DNA from: Protaetiibacter larvae
Lineage (GTDB): Bacteria > Actinomycetota > Actinomycetes > Actinomycetales > Microbacteriaceae
Direction: 5' to 3'
Length of the DNA stretch: 64,000 nucleotides
Assembly (NCBI RefSeq): GCF_008365275.1
Contig: NZ_CP043504.1
Coordinates: 1,674,001-1,738,000, forward strand
In this document: positions 6,361-14,671 of the stretch, piece after piece
Layout: the number at the start of each line of letters is the position of its first letter
Position numbering within the stretch: position 1 is the first letter of the stretch
The notes under the pieces: generated by a model
What the model saw: only the letters and a program-made list of their open reading frames with translations
Told to the model about the DNA's origin: nothing
Database searches by the model: none
Translations under genes and position numbers: made by a program

Positions 6361-7542
6361 TCAGTCGTCCCGAGCCAAGAAGCGATCGAGCAGCTCCGCA
6401 GTTGCTGGGTTCACCATCTCGTTGCGCCGGATGTAGTGCTGGATCGTGATCTTCGGATCCGTATGACCGAGCAGCTCCGCCGCCAGGTCAACGCCGGCCC
6501 GTTCGTTCACCACGGTTGCGACGGTGCGGCGAAACATGTGCGGGGTCACGTCCTGGATACCGGCGAGCTGCAGCACGTTGCGCAACTGCCGTCGCACGTT
6601 GTTCGTCGTCAGCGGTGTGCCCCCTCGGCTGCAGAACAGCAGCGCGTCGGGCGACGGATCGTGCAACCGCGTGAGCCGCTTGCGAACCGCCTCCGCTGTG
6701 AACGATGGGATCGCGACGGTGCGCAATGACTTCGCGGTCTTCGGGTGGTCCTGGCGCGCCGTCGGCTTTCCCGCGCGGCTGACGATCGTCCCGTTGATGC
6801 GGATAGTCGGCGGGGCGCCAGTCACATCGAGGTCGCGGCGCCGCAGCGCGAGAACCTCGCCTATCCGGGCTGAGGTGCCGAGCATGACCTCGACGATCGC
6901 GCCCAGCTGTCCGTCCGGCTTCGGGCCGGGGACTGATCGCCCCACCTCCCAGTAGGCGATCGCAGCGCGGACCGCGTTGACCTCCGTAGGAGTCAACGCG
7001 TTCGGCGTATGCGGCGCCCGGTGGAGGCGTGCAACGTGATCCATCGGATTGCGCGGCAGGATCTCATGCCGCACCGCGAGCCCGAGGGCCAGGCGCAGCA
7101 CGACGCGAGCCTGCTTGGCCCGGTTGTAGCTCCGCTTCGCCAGCTGCTTGAGGAAGTGGTCGCAGCGCGCCACCCCGATCTCGCGCAACGTGAGGTGGCG
7201 GAAGGCCGGCATCACGAGCGTGCGCATGTTGCGCTCGTAGAGCTGCCTCGTCGTGGGCGACAGCCGCCCTTCGAGGTCGAGATCCTCCAGCCAGTAATCG
7301 ACGAGCTCGGGGAACGGGCTGTCGGGGCCGAGTGATCCCGGGGTCGGCTGGAAGAGGCTGCGCTCGGCGAGCTTCTTCTTCAATGCCCGCTCGGCGGCTG
7401 CCTTGCTCGGGCCGGTGGCCTGGACGAGCCGTGCTCGCCCGTCCCAGTCGCGGTAGCGGGTATGGGCGCTGATGCGACCGCAAGCCTCGGTGCGGAAGCC
7501 GATCTGGCCATAGGTGCCGATCGGCAGGCGTGGCCGTCCCAT
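6361..7542 (-). CDS. int: Tyrosine recombinase / phage-type integrase
   Basis: 393 aa from the ATG at 7542 (CAGGAG upstream), 2 nt after the stop of the excisionase-like gene. Order: an N-terminal arm-binding part, a SAM-like core-binding domain (about 85-170, SPTTRQLYERNMRTL), and a catalytic domain with ARIGEVLALRRRD (first Arg), HMFRRTVAT (H-x2-R), LLGHTDPKITIQHY (His and the Tyr nucleophile). All catalytic positions seem intact, so the enzyme is probably active. Its place next to tRNA-Pro indicates site-specific integration there. An upstream extension of the frame to 7758 is a shadow of the neighbouring gene. Confidence 0.92.
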   Translation of the reverse strand: MGRPRLPIGTYGQIGFRTEACGRISAHTRYRDWDGRARLVQATGPSKAAAERALKKKLAERSLFQPTPGSLGPDSPFPELVDYWLEDLDLEGRLSPTTRQLYERNMRTLVMPAFRHLTLREIGVARCDHFLKQLAKRSYNRAKQARVVLRLALGLAVRHEILPRNPMDHVARLHRAPHTPNALTPTEVNAVRAAIAYWEVGRSVPGPKPDGQLGAIVEVMLGTSARIGEVLALRRRDLDVTGAPPTIRINGTIVSRAGKPTARQDHPKTAKSLRTVAIPSFTAEAVRKRLTRLHDPSPDALLFCSRGGTPLTTNNVRRQLRNVLQLAGIQDVTPHMFRRTVATVVNERAGVDLAAELLGHTDPKITIQHYIRRNEMVNPATAELLDRFLARDD

Positions 7543-7544
7543 CG

Positions 7545-7787
7545 TCACCACCGCTCCTGCGGATCGATGTCCTCTGGGCCGGGCTCGCGCTGCTGCTCGA
7601 TCCAGATCCGCACGTCGGAGACGGCGAACTTCAAGTGCTTGCCGAAGCGATAGGCGCGGGGTCCCTTGCCGTTCACGCGCCAGTCGTAGATGGTCGAGAC
7701 CGGGATGCCGAGATACTCGGCGAGTTCCGGCAGACCGATGAGGGGCTCGAGGCCCCACGGGCTCTCGTTGCTGGTGTCCTTGTCCAT
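7545..7787 (-). CDS. xis: Excisionase-like helix-turn-helix protein
   Basis: About 80 aa from the ATG at 7787. It contains a MerR-like winged helix of the HTH_17/AlpA type: LPELAEYLGIPVSTIYDWRVNGKGPRAYRFGKHLKFAVSDVRIW in consecutive parts. Such proteins act as excisionases or directionality factors beside tyrosine integrases. The frame is open to 7916, but the extra N-terminus is Ser/Pro/Arg-rich and unlike the family, so the shorter start is preferred; the ribosome binding site is weak. It is probably co-transcribed with int (2-nt gap). Confidence 0.8.
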   Translation of the reverse strand: MDKDTSNESPWGLEPLIGLPELAEYLGIPVSTIYDWRVNGKGPRAYRFGKHLKFAVSDVRIWIEQQREPGPEDIDPQERW

Positions 7788-7931
7788 GCCCGTAGGTACG
7801 CGGGAGGACTCCGGCCGATCAGCGGCGATCGGAGCGGTCGGCTTCCTGCCGGACGAGATGCGCGGCTCAGGGCCGCGAGACGGGGTTTCTGATGATGTTC
7901 GAGATGACTTGGTCAAGTTCCTTAACCTTCA

Positions 7932-7963
7932 AAGTCCCGGAAACCCTTGAGTTTCCGGGACTT
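7932..7963. terminator. Perfect hairpin just beyond the tRNA 3' end
   Basis: Arms 7932-7944 and 7951-7963 pair perfectly over 13 bp around a CCTTGA loop, starting 5 nt past the 3' end of tRNA-Pro in the transcript direction. It may terminate the tRNA transcript or be part of the attachment region. The rest of 7788-7931 holds no clear gene. Confidence 0.55.
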
Positions 7964-7968
7964 CGTAG

Positions 7969-8042
<74 letters not shown>

Positions 8043-8072
8043 TGGCTTGTGCCGTTGTCGGCACGGCTACCT

Positions 8073-8078
8073 ACCTTA
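8073..8078 (-). promoter_or_regulatory. Probable -10 box of tRNA-Pro
   Basis: TAAGGT on the minus strand, 30 nt before the tRNA 5' end. Its first three bases are also the TAA stop codon of the HNH/DUF222 gene. Confidence 0.4.
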
Positions 8079-9494
8079 CCCGAGCCCGAGGGTGCCCGGC
8101 GACGATCGGCCCGTCGAGGGGCGGGCGTGCCGGCGGGTCAGCTGATGGCGGGGTCGGCCGGTGCGTCGCCATTGCTGCTGCGGATCGACGTGGGGCGGGC
8201 TGAGCAGTTCGGCGACCCCGTCGTGGATGCGCAGACGGTACTCGGGATGCCGGTGCAGGAAGTGGTGATGGAAGGCGCACAGCAGCACCCCGTTCGCCAC
8301 ATCGGTGCGCCCGCCGCGACTCCAGGGGATCACGTGGTGCGCGTGGGTCCAGGCCGGGGGTGCGGTGCAGCCGAACCATACGCACCCTCCGTCGCGAAGG
8401 GCGAGTGCGTGTCGCTGGGCTCCCGAGAACAGTCGGTCACGGCGCCCGAGCTCGAGCACCTCGCCCCCCGCGCCGAGCACAGCCCGTCGCACGCCGCCGT
8501 CGCAGGCCAGCGCGTCGGCGGTGAGCGCCGAAACCGGCTCCGCGACGTCGTCGAACCAGCCGTGTCCGTGCCCGCTCGCGAGCTCCTCGGCTGTGATCGT
8601 CACGGTGACCACGGCCGGCGCGTGCAGCGATCCCACCCCATCGCGTTCGGCTCGGACGCCCGCGGTGATGAGCCCCATGAAGACGTCGAAGTCCCGCTGC
8701 TCGCGCGATCGAGGGTCGTCGGCGCCGATCGTGCCCTCTTCGGCGGCCGTGACCTCCTCGGCGTCGAGGAAGCGCGGCCCGCTTCCGGGCGCCATCCGTC
8801 GCGAGAAGGCGGAGCGCAGCAGCGCCGCGGATGCCGGATCGCACGCCCCCGAGAACGGGGTCATGCCGTCACGCTCGCGCCCGATCGTGAACCGACGCTG
8901 GGCGTGCAGGCGCTCCTCGCGCGGCTCGGCGCCGTCGGGATCGAGCGCTTCGCGCCAGGCGCGGGCGTGAACCGCGACGAGATCGGCGGGCTCGGTGCGC
9001 GCGAGCACGACGAGCGCGTGCTCGGCGAACGCCACGTCGTCGACGGAGGGGCAGCCATCGTGTCGGGCCTGATCGAGCTGCCGCACGATCGCCCGAGCCG
9101 ACTCCGACCCGAGCTCGCCGCGGGCCACCGCCTCCGCCACCTGCGGGTACTCGGGCGGGAGGATCGCGCCGAGCTGCTCGCGCGGGGCGAGGCGAGCTCC
9201 GAGCGCGACCCGGCGACGCGCCTCCGCCTCCGACACCCGGGTGACGCGTTCGACGAGCGCGGCACCCGTGCGGCACCCGTGGCGCGCGGCGAGTCCCTCG
9301 TCGCCCAGGAAGCGGGACGAGCGACGCTCCACCTCGCCCGCAAGGCTCACGCGGAGCGCATCGACGAGCCGACCCAGGCCCTCGACGGCATCCAGCTGCC
9401 GCACGATCGCCGCGTCCGAGTCGGACGGCAGCTCCGCGCCGAGGATCGCGAGCGTGTCGCGAAGCGCCTCGAGGTCGATCGCCGGGGTGGCCAT
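8076..9494 (-). CDS. HNH endonuclease domain protein (DUF222 type)
   Basis: About 472 aa. The N-terminal two thirds is the helical DUF222 region common in actinobacteria; residues about 370-425 form an HNH nuclease: GCVWFGCTAPPAWTHAHHV, then IPWSRGGRTDVANGVLLC and HHHFLH, with the paired Cys and the His-Asn-His residues present. The C-terminal tail (about 440-472) is basic and low-complexity. Many paralogues exist in this group of bacteria and their role is unclear; transposon-like spread has been proposed. The ATG at 9494 is chosen over a GTG at 9500; no good ribosome binding site is seen for either. Confidence 0.85.
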   Translation of the reverse strand: MATPAIDLEALRDTLAILGAELPSDSDAAIVRQLDAVEGLGRLVDALRVSLAGEVERRSSRFLGDEGLAARHGCRTGAALVERVTRVSEAEARRRVALGARLAPREQLGAILPPEYPQVAEAVARGELGSESARAIVRQLDQARHDGCPSVDDVAFAEHALVVLARTEPADLVAVHARAWREALDPDGAEPREERLHAQRRFTIGRERDGMTPFSGACDPASAALLRSAFSRRMAPGSGPRFLDAEEVTAAEEGTIGADDPRSREQRDFDVFMGLITAGVRAERDGVGSLHAPAVVTVTITAEELASGHGHGWFDDVAEPVSALTADALACDGGVRRAVLGAGGEVLELGRRDRLFSGAQRHALALRDGGCVWFGCTAPPAWTHAHHVIPWSRGGRTDVANGVLLCAFHHHFLHRHPEYRLRIHDGVAELLSPPHVDPQQQWRRTGRPRHQLTRRHARPSTGRSSPGTLGLG

Positions 9495-9537
9495 GAGCAC
9501 AGAGTGACACGAACCACCGACATCGGGTTTACCCAGG

Positions 9538-10455
9538 TCAGGGGGCTGTTTGTGGGGGATAGTCGGGCGCGTCGACGCTTGTGGAGGAGGCGACTGCCCG
9601 GGCCGGCTTCGTCACCAGGTAGCAGCCGGCGAGGATCAGGACGAAGCCCACGATCGTCCACACCGTCACCTGCTCGCCCAGCACGAGCGCGCCCGCGACC
9701 ACCGCCACCGCGGGGTTCACGTAGGTGATCGCCGTCATGCGGATCGGCCCGATCTCGGCGACGAGCGCGAACATGATGAGGAACGCGATCGCGCTGCAGA
9801 ACACCGCGAGCACCACGACCGAGACGATCGTGGGCGGCGACGGCACCGCCCGCAGTCCGCCGCCCGTGAGCAGCACGACGGGCACGTAGATCAGCGCGCT
9901 GATGCCGAGCGCGAGCGCCATCACCCCGACGCCCGGCAGATCCGACATCCAGCGGGCCAGGATCGCCGGTCCCAGGGCGTAGCCGAGCACGACGACCACG
10001 AGCTGCGCGACGCCCACCAGGTCCGAACCCGCGAGATCGAGCCCCACGATCGCCGCCACGCCGAGCATGCCGACCGCGATGCCGACGCCGTTGACGAGGG
10101 TGATCCGGTCGCGGCGCCCCATCACGAACGCGATGCCGAGCGCCGCGAGCGGCACGGCGGACAGCAGCAGCCCGCTCGTCGAGCTCGGCAGGCGCTGCTC
10201 CGCCGAGTTCAGGAAGTACCACGGCAGCACGATCTCGAACACCGCGAACAGCAGGAGCGGCCGCCACCGGCGCAGCACGGGCGCGAGGGCGCGCCGATGC
10301 GCCGCGAGCGGCAGCAGCAGCACGGCGGCGAGCGCGCACCGCGCCAGCACGAGCATCTCGGGCGTCAACTCGGCCACCGCGATCTTGATGAACAGGTACG
10401 GCACGCCCCAGATGAGGCCGAGGGCGGCGAAGAGCAGGACGCCACGACGGGTCAT
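9538..10455 (-). CDS. EamA-family (DMT) transporter
   Basis: 305 aa, integral membrane protein with about ten hydrophobic helices in two EamA repeats (about 1-140 and 150-290), typical of the drug/metabolite transporter superfamily. The ATG at 10455 has GAGAGG 9 nt upstream, better placed than for the ATG at 10464. The substrate cannot be read from sequence; relatives export amino acids or other metabolites. The last 20 residues are polar. It is divergent from the VOC-family gene at 10573. Confidence 0.85.
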   Translation of the reverse strand: MTRRGVLLFAALGLIWGVPYLFIKIAVAELTPEMLVLARCALAAVLLLPLAAHRRALAPVLRRWRPLLLFAVFEIVLPWYFLNSAEQRLPSSTSGLLLSAVPLAALGIAFVMGRRDRITLVNGVGIAVGMLGVAAIVGLDLAGSDLVGVAQLVVVVLGYALGPAILARWMSDLPGVGVMALALGISALIYVPVVLLTGGGLRAVPSPPTIVSVVVLAVFCSAIAFLIMFALVAEIGPIRMTAITYVNPAVAVVAGALVLGEQVTVWTIVGFVLILAGCYLVTKPARAVASSTSVDAPDYPPQTAP

Positions 10456-10572
10456 GGACGCCATCCTCTCGCCAGCCCACGACAGCGGCGGTGCGCCGTG
10501 CAACCCCCTGGCGTGTCGCGAGCCGCCAGGCGCACAATCGGCTCGACAGCGAAGCTCAGCGAGGAGACCCCC

Positions 10573-10986
10573 ATGACCGTGCGCCTGAACGCCTACCTCA
10601 ACTTCCGCGGCGAGGCCCGCGACGTGCTCGAGTGGTATCGCAACGTCTTCGGCGGCGAGCTCGACATCACCACCTTCGCCGAGGGCGGCATGGACTTCGA
10701 CCCGAGCGAGGCCGAGTTCATCATGCACGGCTGGCTGCACACCTCCGACGGCTTCGACCTCATGGCGGCGGACGTGCCGTCGTCGATGCCGCTGTCTGCG
10801 GGTTCGAGCATCTCCCTGTCGCTCTCGGGCGACGACGGCGACGCGCTCCGGCGCCTGTGGGACGCCCTCCTCGAGGGCGGCACCCTCACCGTGCCGCTCG
10901 AGGTGGCGCCGTGGGGCGACGCCTTCGGGATGCTCGTGGACCGCTGGGGCGTCGCCTGGCTCGTGAACATCAGCGCCGCGTCCTGA
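10573..10986 (+). CDS. VOC-family (PhnB/glyoxalase-like) protein
   Basis: 137 aa. Contains the PhnB-type pattern near the N-terminus, LNFRGEARDVLEWYRNVFGG, and near the C-terminus APWGDAFGMLVDRWGVAWLVNI, as in the DUF1428/YjdN-like subgroup of the vicinal oxygen chelate fold. These are small dimeric proteins; the enzymatic activity of this subgroup is mostly unknown. The ATG has GAGGAGA about 6 nt upstream. Confidence 0.85.
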   Translation: MTVRLNAYLNFRGEARDVLEWYRNVFGGELDITTFAEGGMDFDPSEAEFIMHGWLHTSDGFDLMAADVPSSMPLSAGSSISLSLSGDDGDALRRLWDALLEGGTLTVPLEVAPWGDAFGMLVDRWGVAWLVNISAAS

Positions 10987-11040
10987 CGCCCGCGCGACGG
11001 CCGCCGCACTAGGGTGGCGTCGACAGCGAGGAGGGTGAGC

Positions 11041-11526
11041 ATGGCGAGCGTCAGCCGACCGTTGCGCGTGGTGGTCGCCCGGTTCAGCCGCACCCGGTTC
11101 TTCCGCAGCTACGGCCCGCGGATGATGCCGCCGCTCGAGCGTGCCACGAGCTGGATCACGCGCGGACGCGGGGGACCGCTGAGCGGCGCGATCGTGCCGT
11201 CGCTCGTGCTGCACACCGTCGGCGCGCGCTCGGGCGAGCCGCGCGAGACGGCCCTCATGTGCTGCCCGGTGCCGGACGGCACGATCTACGTGACAGGCTC
11301 CAACTTCGCCCGCCCCGAGCATCCCGCGTGGACCTGGAACCTGCTGGCGCACCCGGATGCCGCGATCGACTTCCGCGGCGAGCACCGCGAGGTGCGCGCC
11401 GAGCTCGTCGGCGACGAGGAGCGCGAGGCGGTCTGGCGCACCCTCGAGGAGCAGTGGCCCGGCTACCGCGGCTACGAGCGCGCCTCGGGACGCGTGCTGC
11501 GCATCTTCCGCCTCGTGCCGCGCTGA
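11041..11526 (+). CDS. Deazaflavin (F420)-dependent nitroreductase-family protein
   Basis: 161 aa. The start at 11041 is fixed by GAGGAGGG 6 nt upstream. Pattern: VLHTVGARSGEPRETALMCC, then TGSNFARPEHPAWTWNLLAHPDA and a C-terminal VLRIFRLVPR, which is characteristic of the Ddn/Rv3547-like split-barrel family that binds F420. Such enzymes reduce quinones or other small molecules at the membrane. The assignment to family is firm, the substrate unknown. A TAGGGT hexamer at 11010-11015 may be the -10 box. Confidence 0.85.
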   Translation: MASVSRPLRVVVARFSRTRFFRSYGPRMMPPLERATSWITRGRGGPLSGAIVPSLVLHTVGARSGEPRETALMCCPVPDGTIYVTGSNFARPEHPAWTWNLLAHPDAAIDFRGEHREVRAELVGDEEREAVWRTLEEQWPGYRGYERASGRVLRIFRLVPR

Positions 11527-11559
11527 GCGGGCGCGCACCCGGCGGGAGAGGGCGCGGAG

Positions 11560-12891
11560 CTACGGGCGGCGTGCCCGCCAGAGCGACTCGCGCGTCCCCG
11601 GGATGAGCCGGTGCCACAGTCCCGAGCGTTCGGGGCTCGCGAGCGCCACCGGCAGCTCGACCGTGAAGTTCTCGATGCCGCGGGCACTGCTGCGCACGGC
11701 GCTGAACAGGGCAGTGCCGATGAGCACGCCGAGGGCGATGCCGAGGATGCCCGCGAGCGCCCCCCAGAACGCGTCGAGCGCGACGTTCCCCCCGACCACC
11801 GAGGTGAGCCCGATGAGGCTCGCGGCACCCGGAACCAGCAGCCAGAACGCCGGCAGGAAGGTGATCTGGGCCGGAGCACCCCGTCGCAGCGACTCGATCC
11901 ACAGCACGACGGGCGCCACGACGACGGCGCCCACGAAGCCGCTCAGGCTCGGTCCGAGCAGTATTCCGCCGAGCCGCTGCCCGAGGTAGGCGACGACGAG
12001 CGCGAGCACGACCCAGCCGAAGGTCGATCTCGGGGCCGAGAAGTGCAGGTAGTTGCCGATCGCGAGCAGCAGGATGCCGGCGAGCGAGATCCACCACGGC
12101 AGCTCCTGCGCGCCGATCGCGCGATAGTCGTAGCGGGTGGCGCCCACGAGGGTGCCGGCCGCGAGGATCCCCGACGACAGCAGGCCGAGCGTCACGAGCC
12201 CCGAGACGAGGCGCGCCGATCCGGCGATCGCCTGCCCGGTGGCGAGCTCCCGCGTGCCGGTGGTGAGCATGCCGCCCGGCAGGAAGGTGACGAGCGGTGC
12301 GACGAGCAGCACGAGCGGGTTGCCGATCCCGAGCGGCTCCGCCACCGCGAACACGACGAGCGCGCAGATGAAGGCCGCCACGACGGGGAACACGAGCTGC
12401 AGCGATGGCGAGCGCACGAGCTTCACCAGGCCGATGAAGAGCCCGAGCCCGACGCTCACGAGCAACCCCTGCCAGGTCGGCTGCAGCAGCAGCGAGAGGC
12501 CCGCGGTGAGCACCGCATGGCCGAGGGTGCGCACGAGCCAGCCGAATCGGGGGCGCTTCGCCCCGATCTCGTTGAGGCGCCGGATGCCGTCGACGGGCTC
12601 CAGCTCGCCGCGCTCGGCCGCCTTGATCACCGTGTGCAGCTCGGCGATCTGGTCGAAGCGGAACGTCACGATGGCGCCCTCGCGGATGGTCCCGCGCCCC
12701 TGGATCACGCCGTCCACCTGCACGAGCACGACGGTGGGCAGCACGATGAACTCGGTGTCGTCCACGTGGTACGCCTTCGAGACGCGGGCGAGGGTGAGCT
12801 TCACCGAGTCGACGGGCTCCTGCGATGCGATCATCGCCCCGCCGATCCCCAGCAGGAACTTCCGGAGCAGTGCGGCGTCGTCGAGGTCCAT
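11560..12891 (-). CDS. Threonine/serine exporter family protein (ThrE-like)
   Basis: 443 aa. An N-terminal soluble domain (about 1-125, starting MDLDDAALLRKFLLGIGGAMIASQ in two parts) is followed by about ten membrane helices, the ThrE/YjjP-YjjB fused architecture. A conserved LPGGMLTTGTREL sequence lies between helices. In Corynebacterium this family exports threonine and serine; substrate here is inferred. The ATG overlaps the stop of the GNAT gene by one base (TGATG), so the two genes form an operon. Confidence 0.85.
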   Translation of the reverse strand: MDLDDAALLRKFLLGIGGAMIASQEPVDSVKLTLARVSKAYHVDDTEFIVLPTVVLVQVDGVIQGRGTIREGAIVTFRFDQIAELHTVIKAAERGELEPVDGIRRLNEIGAKRPRFGWLVRTLGHAVLTAGLSLLLQPTWQGLLVSVGLGLFIGLVKLVRSPSLQLVFPVVAAFICALVVFAVAEPLGIGNPLVLLVAPLVTFLPGGMLTTGTRELATGQAIAGSARLVSGLVTLGLLSSGILAAGTLVGATRYDYRAIGAQELPWWISLAGILLLAIGNYLHFSAPRSTFGWVVLALVVAYLGQRLGGILLGPSLSGFVGAVVVAPVVLWIESLRRGAPAQITFLPAFWLLVPGAASLIGLTSVVGGNVALDAFWGALAGILGIALGVLIGTALFSAVRSSARGIENFTVELPVALASPERSGLWHRLIPGTRESLWRARRP

Positions 12892-13172
12892 CAGCCCGCC
12901 CGCAGCGCAGCCTTCTCGGGGTGGGCGTCGAACCATTCGGCCACGTACCAGCAGCTGGGGATGATGGTGCGGCCCGAGCGCTCGACGTCGGCGACCGCGA
13001 ACCCCACCAACTGCCCCGCGTAGCCGTGCCCGCGCTGGTTCGGGACGGTGACGGTGTGGTGGAAGACGACGCTCGCACCCTGGTCGCGGTATTCGAGCAC
13101 GCTCACGAGCGATCCGTCGCGCCGCAGGGTGTAGCGGTGCGCATCCGGTTCGTGCGCCAACTCGATCGCCAT
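12891..13172 (-). CDS. Small GNAT-like N-acetyltransferase (YjdJ type)
   Basis: 93 aa. The short GNAT fold of the Gcn5-related YjdJ/OATL1 group is visible: VFHHTVTVPNQRGHGYAG with the acetyl-CoA-binding R-G-x-G-x-A/G loop, then LVGFAVADVERSGRTIIPSCWYVAEWFDAHPE. In this group the acceptor is unknown. It is the first gene of a two-gene unit with the exporter gene downstream. Confidence 0.85.
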   Translation of the reverse strand: MAIELAHEPDAHRYTLRRDGSLVSVLEYRDQGASVVFHHTVTVPNQRGHGYAGQLVGFAVADVERSGRTIIPSCWYVAEWFDAHPEKAALRAG

Positions 13173-13201
13173 GCACCCAGCGTAGAGAGGATCGGGGCAC
13201 G

Positions 13202-13207
13202 TAGCCT
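13202..13207 (+). promoter_or_regulatory. -10 box, leaderless promoter of glutathione peroxidase
   Basis: TAGCCT ends 6 nt before the GTG at 13214, so the transcript probably starts at the initiation codon. Confidence 0.5.
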
Positions 13208-13213
13208 GGCCTC

Positions 13214-13702
13214 GTGGGTATTCGAGACATTCCTCTGACGACGATCGACGGCGACACGACCTCCCTGGCGGAGTTCGACGACAAGGCGGTTCTGGTGGTG
13301 AACGTCGCCTCCCGCTGCGGGAACACCCCGCAGTACGAGAAGCTCGAGCAGCTGCAGAAGGAGTACGAGGACCGCGGGTTCACGGTGCTCGGCTTCCCCT
13401 GCAACCAGTTTCTGGGCCAGGAGCCGGGTTCGGCGGAGGAGATCAAGGAGTTCTGCTCCACGACCTACGGCGTCACCTTCCCGCTCATGGCGAAGACGCG
13501 CGTCAACGGCTGGCACAAGCACCCGCTGTACGCCTCGCTCACCCAGGTGAAGGATGCCGAGGGCAAGGCCGGTCGGGTGAAGTGGAACTTCGAGAAGTTC
13601 CTCATCGCGCCCGACGGCACCGTCACGCGGTTCCGTCCCGGCACCCAGCCGGACGACCCGGCCGTGGTGGCCGCGATCGAGGACGCGCTGCCGGCTCAGT
13701 AG
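13214..13702 (+). CDS. Glutathione peroxidase-family thiol peroxidase
   Basis: 162 aa. Conserved motifs of the family: VVNVASRCGNTPQYEKLE with the peroxidatic Cys in the first motif, LGFPCNQFLGQEPGS with the second Cys and Gln, and VKWNFEKFLI with the Trp-Asn of the active site. Bacterial members use Cys rather than Sec and usually take electrons from thioredoxin. It detoxifies peroxides in the cytoplasm. Its last 7 nt overlap the end of the convergent S4-domain gene. Confidence 0.92.
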   Translation: MGIRDIPLTTIDGDTTSLAEFDDKAVLVVNVASRCGNTPQYEKLEQLQKEYEDRGFTVLGFPCNQFLGQEPGSAEEIKEFCSTTYGVTFPLMAKTRVNGWHKHPLYASLTQVKDAEGKAGRVKWNFEKFLIAPDGTVTRFRPGTQPDDPAVVAAIEDALPAQ

Positions 13703-14079
13703 CCCCGCAAGCGCTCGATCTCGCGGCGGTCGCGCTTGGTGGGGCGGCCTGCTCCGCGCTCGCGGATGGCGAAGCTCGCGCGCTCCTCGCGCGGCGGGGC
13801 GGCGGGGGTGAGGTCGTCGAACGCGGCGGCGGCGAGCGCGGCGCTCACCCGCTTCACGAGCAGTTGACGCACCACGAGGACCCGCGCCCCCTGGGGGGTC
13901 ACGACGCGCACCTCGGTGCCCGGGCGGACCGTCTGCGCGGGTTTGGCGTTGTCGCCGCCGATCTTCACATGCCCGGCCTTGCACAGCGCCGTGGCAGCGG
14001 ACCGCGACTTCGTGACGCGCACGGCCCACAGCCATGCGTCGATGCGCACGCCCGCGTCCTTCGCCCCGCCATCCGTCAC
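13696..14079 (-). CDS. S4-domain RNA-binding protein (Hsp15-like)
   Basis: 127 aa. Starts at a GTG at 14079 with GAGAGG about 9 nt upstream. The N-terminal S4 domain (about 12-75) reads RIDAWLWAVRVTKSRSAATALCKAGHVKI in two parts, the classic fold for RNA binding. The C-terminal tail is rich in Arg and ends ERLRGY. Hsp15-type proteins bind stalled 50S ribosomal subunits that carry peptidyl-tRNA; that role is inferred from the family. Confidence 0.88.
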   Translation of the reverse strand: MTDGGAKDAGVRIDAWLWAVRVTKSRSAATALCKAGHVKIGGDNAKPAQTVRPGTEVRVVTPQGARVLVVRQLLVKRVSAALAAAAFDDLTPAAPPREERASFAIRERGAGRPTKRDRREIERLRGY

Positions 14080-14124
14080 CTCGACATCCTCTCGCGGGCG
14101 CGCCGCACGCGCACGCCGCCCGGT

Positions 14125-14130
14125 TAGGCT
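14125..14130 (+). promoter_or_regulatory. -10 box, leaderless promoter of Nudix gene
   Basis: TAGGCT ends 6 nt before the ATG at 14137. Confidence 0.5.
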
Positions 14131-14136
14131 GGCGCC

Positions 14137-14652
14137 ATGACGCGCGCCCCGCACGACCCCCGTGAGCGTCGGCCGCACGGTCCCGGCGACGCCTGGGTCG
14201 ATGGACCGCAGGGCCGCTTCTGGGGTCGCTTCGGGGCGGCGGGGCTGCTGCTCGCCCACCCCGAGGCCGGGCTGCTGCTGCAGCTGCGCGCCGAGTGGAG
14301 TCACCTCGGCGGCACCTGGGGCATCCCCGGCGGCGCGCGGCACGACGAGCACGAGACCGCCGTCGAGGGCGCCCTGCGCGAGGCGGAGGAGGAGGCCGGC
14401 GTGCCGCCCGAGCTGGTCCGGGTGCTCGGCGAGGCGGTCTGGGACCTGGGCTACTGGTCGTACACGACCGTCTACGGCAGGGCTGTCGAGTTCTTCGAAC
14501 CGGTCATCGGGGATGCCGAGAGCGTCTCGCTGCGCTGGGTGCCGTTCGCCGAGGTGGAACGGCTGCCGCTGCATCCCGGGCTCGAGGCCGGCTGGCCGGT
14601 CGGCCGACGGGCGCTCGCCGAGCTCGATCCCGAGCTGGCCGCCGCGCTCTGA
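14137..14652 (+). CDS. Nudix hydrolase
   Basis: 171 aa. A full Nudix box is present: GGARHDEHETAVEGALREAEEEAGV, read in two parts as G-x5-E-x7-REUXEEXGU, at about residues 67-91. It hydrolyses a nucleoside diphosphate linked to another moiety; the substrate cannot be predicted. No membrane segment. It is probably transcribed alone. Confidence 0.9.
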   Translation: MTRAPHDPRERRPHGPGDAWVDGPQGRFWGRFGAAGLLLAHPEAGLLLQLRAEWSHLGGTWGIPGGARHDEHETAVEGALREAEEEAGVPPELVRVLGEAVWDLGYWSYTTVYGRAVEFFEPVIGDAESVSLRWVPFAEVERLPLHPGLEAGWPVGRRALAELDPELAAAL

Positions 14653-14671
14653 CGTCCCGGTCCTGAGCGCT

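Larger units (their letters stand above)
1..7968. mobile_element. Integrated element at tRNA-Pro (right end; left end outside window)
   Basis: A tyrosine integrase (6361-7542) and an excisionase-like gene (7545-7787) lie directly beside the 3' end of a tRNA-Pro gene (7969-8042), which is the usual layout of elements that integrate into the 3' end of a tRNA gene. Everything to the left (nuclease end, unknown proteins, toxin-antitoxin-like pair, ubiquitin-like operon) is accessory in character, while genes right of the tRNA are ordinary chromosomal genes. No second copy of the tRNA 3' end is seen in the window, so the left attachment site must lie upstream of position 1. No capsid, tail, conjugation or replication genes are visible, so the element type is unknown. 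Confidence 0.7.

Noticed and set aside
6361-7758. Longer integrase starting at 7758
   Set aside because: The extra N-terminus is the out-of-frame shadow of the excisionase-like gene; the ATG at 7542 has a ribosome binding site.
1-7968. Prophage
   Set aside because: Integrase and excisionase-like genes are present but no capsid, tail, portal, terminase or lysis gene is visible in this part, so a phage cannot be claimed.
8076-9494. DUF222/HNH gene as part of the element
   Set aside because: It lies on the other side of the tRNA gene and this family is common in actinobacterial chromosomes, so it was treated as chromosomal.
9550-10986. Plus-strand open frame of about 478 codons running into the VOC gene
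   Set aside because: The part before 10573 is antisense to the EamA transporter and has a noise composition; only the C-terminal VOC part is a gene.
11560-13461. Longer ThrE-like protein with extended N-terminus
   Set aside because: The extension covers the GNAT gene and the start of the peroxidase gene in another frame; the ATG at 12891 overlaps the GNAT stop and fits the family length.
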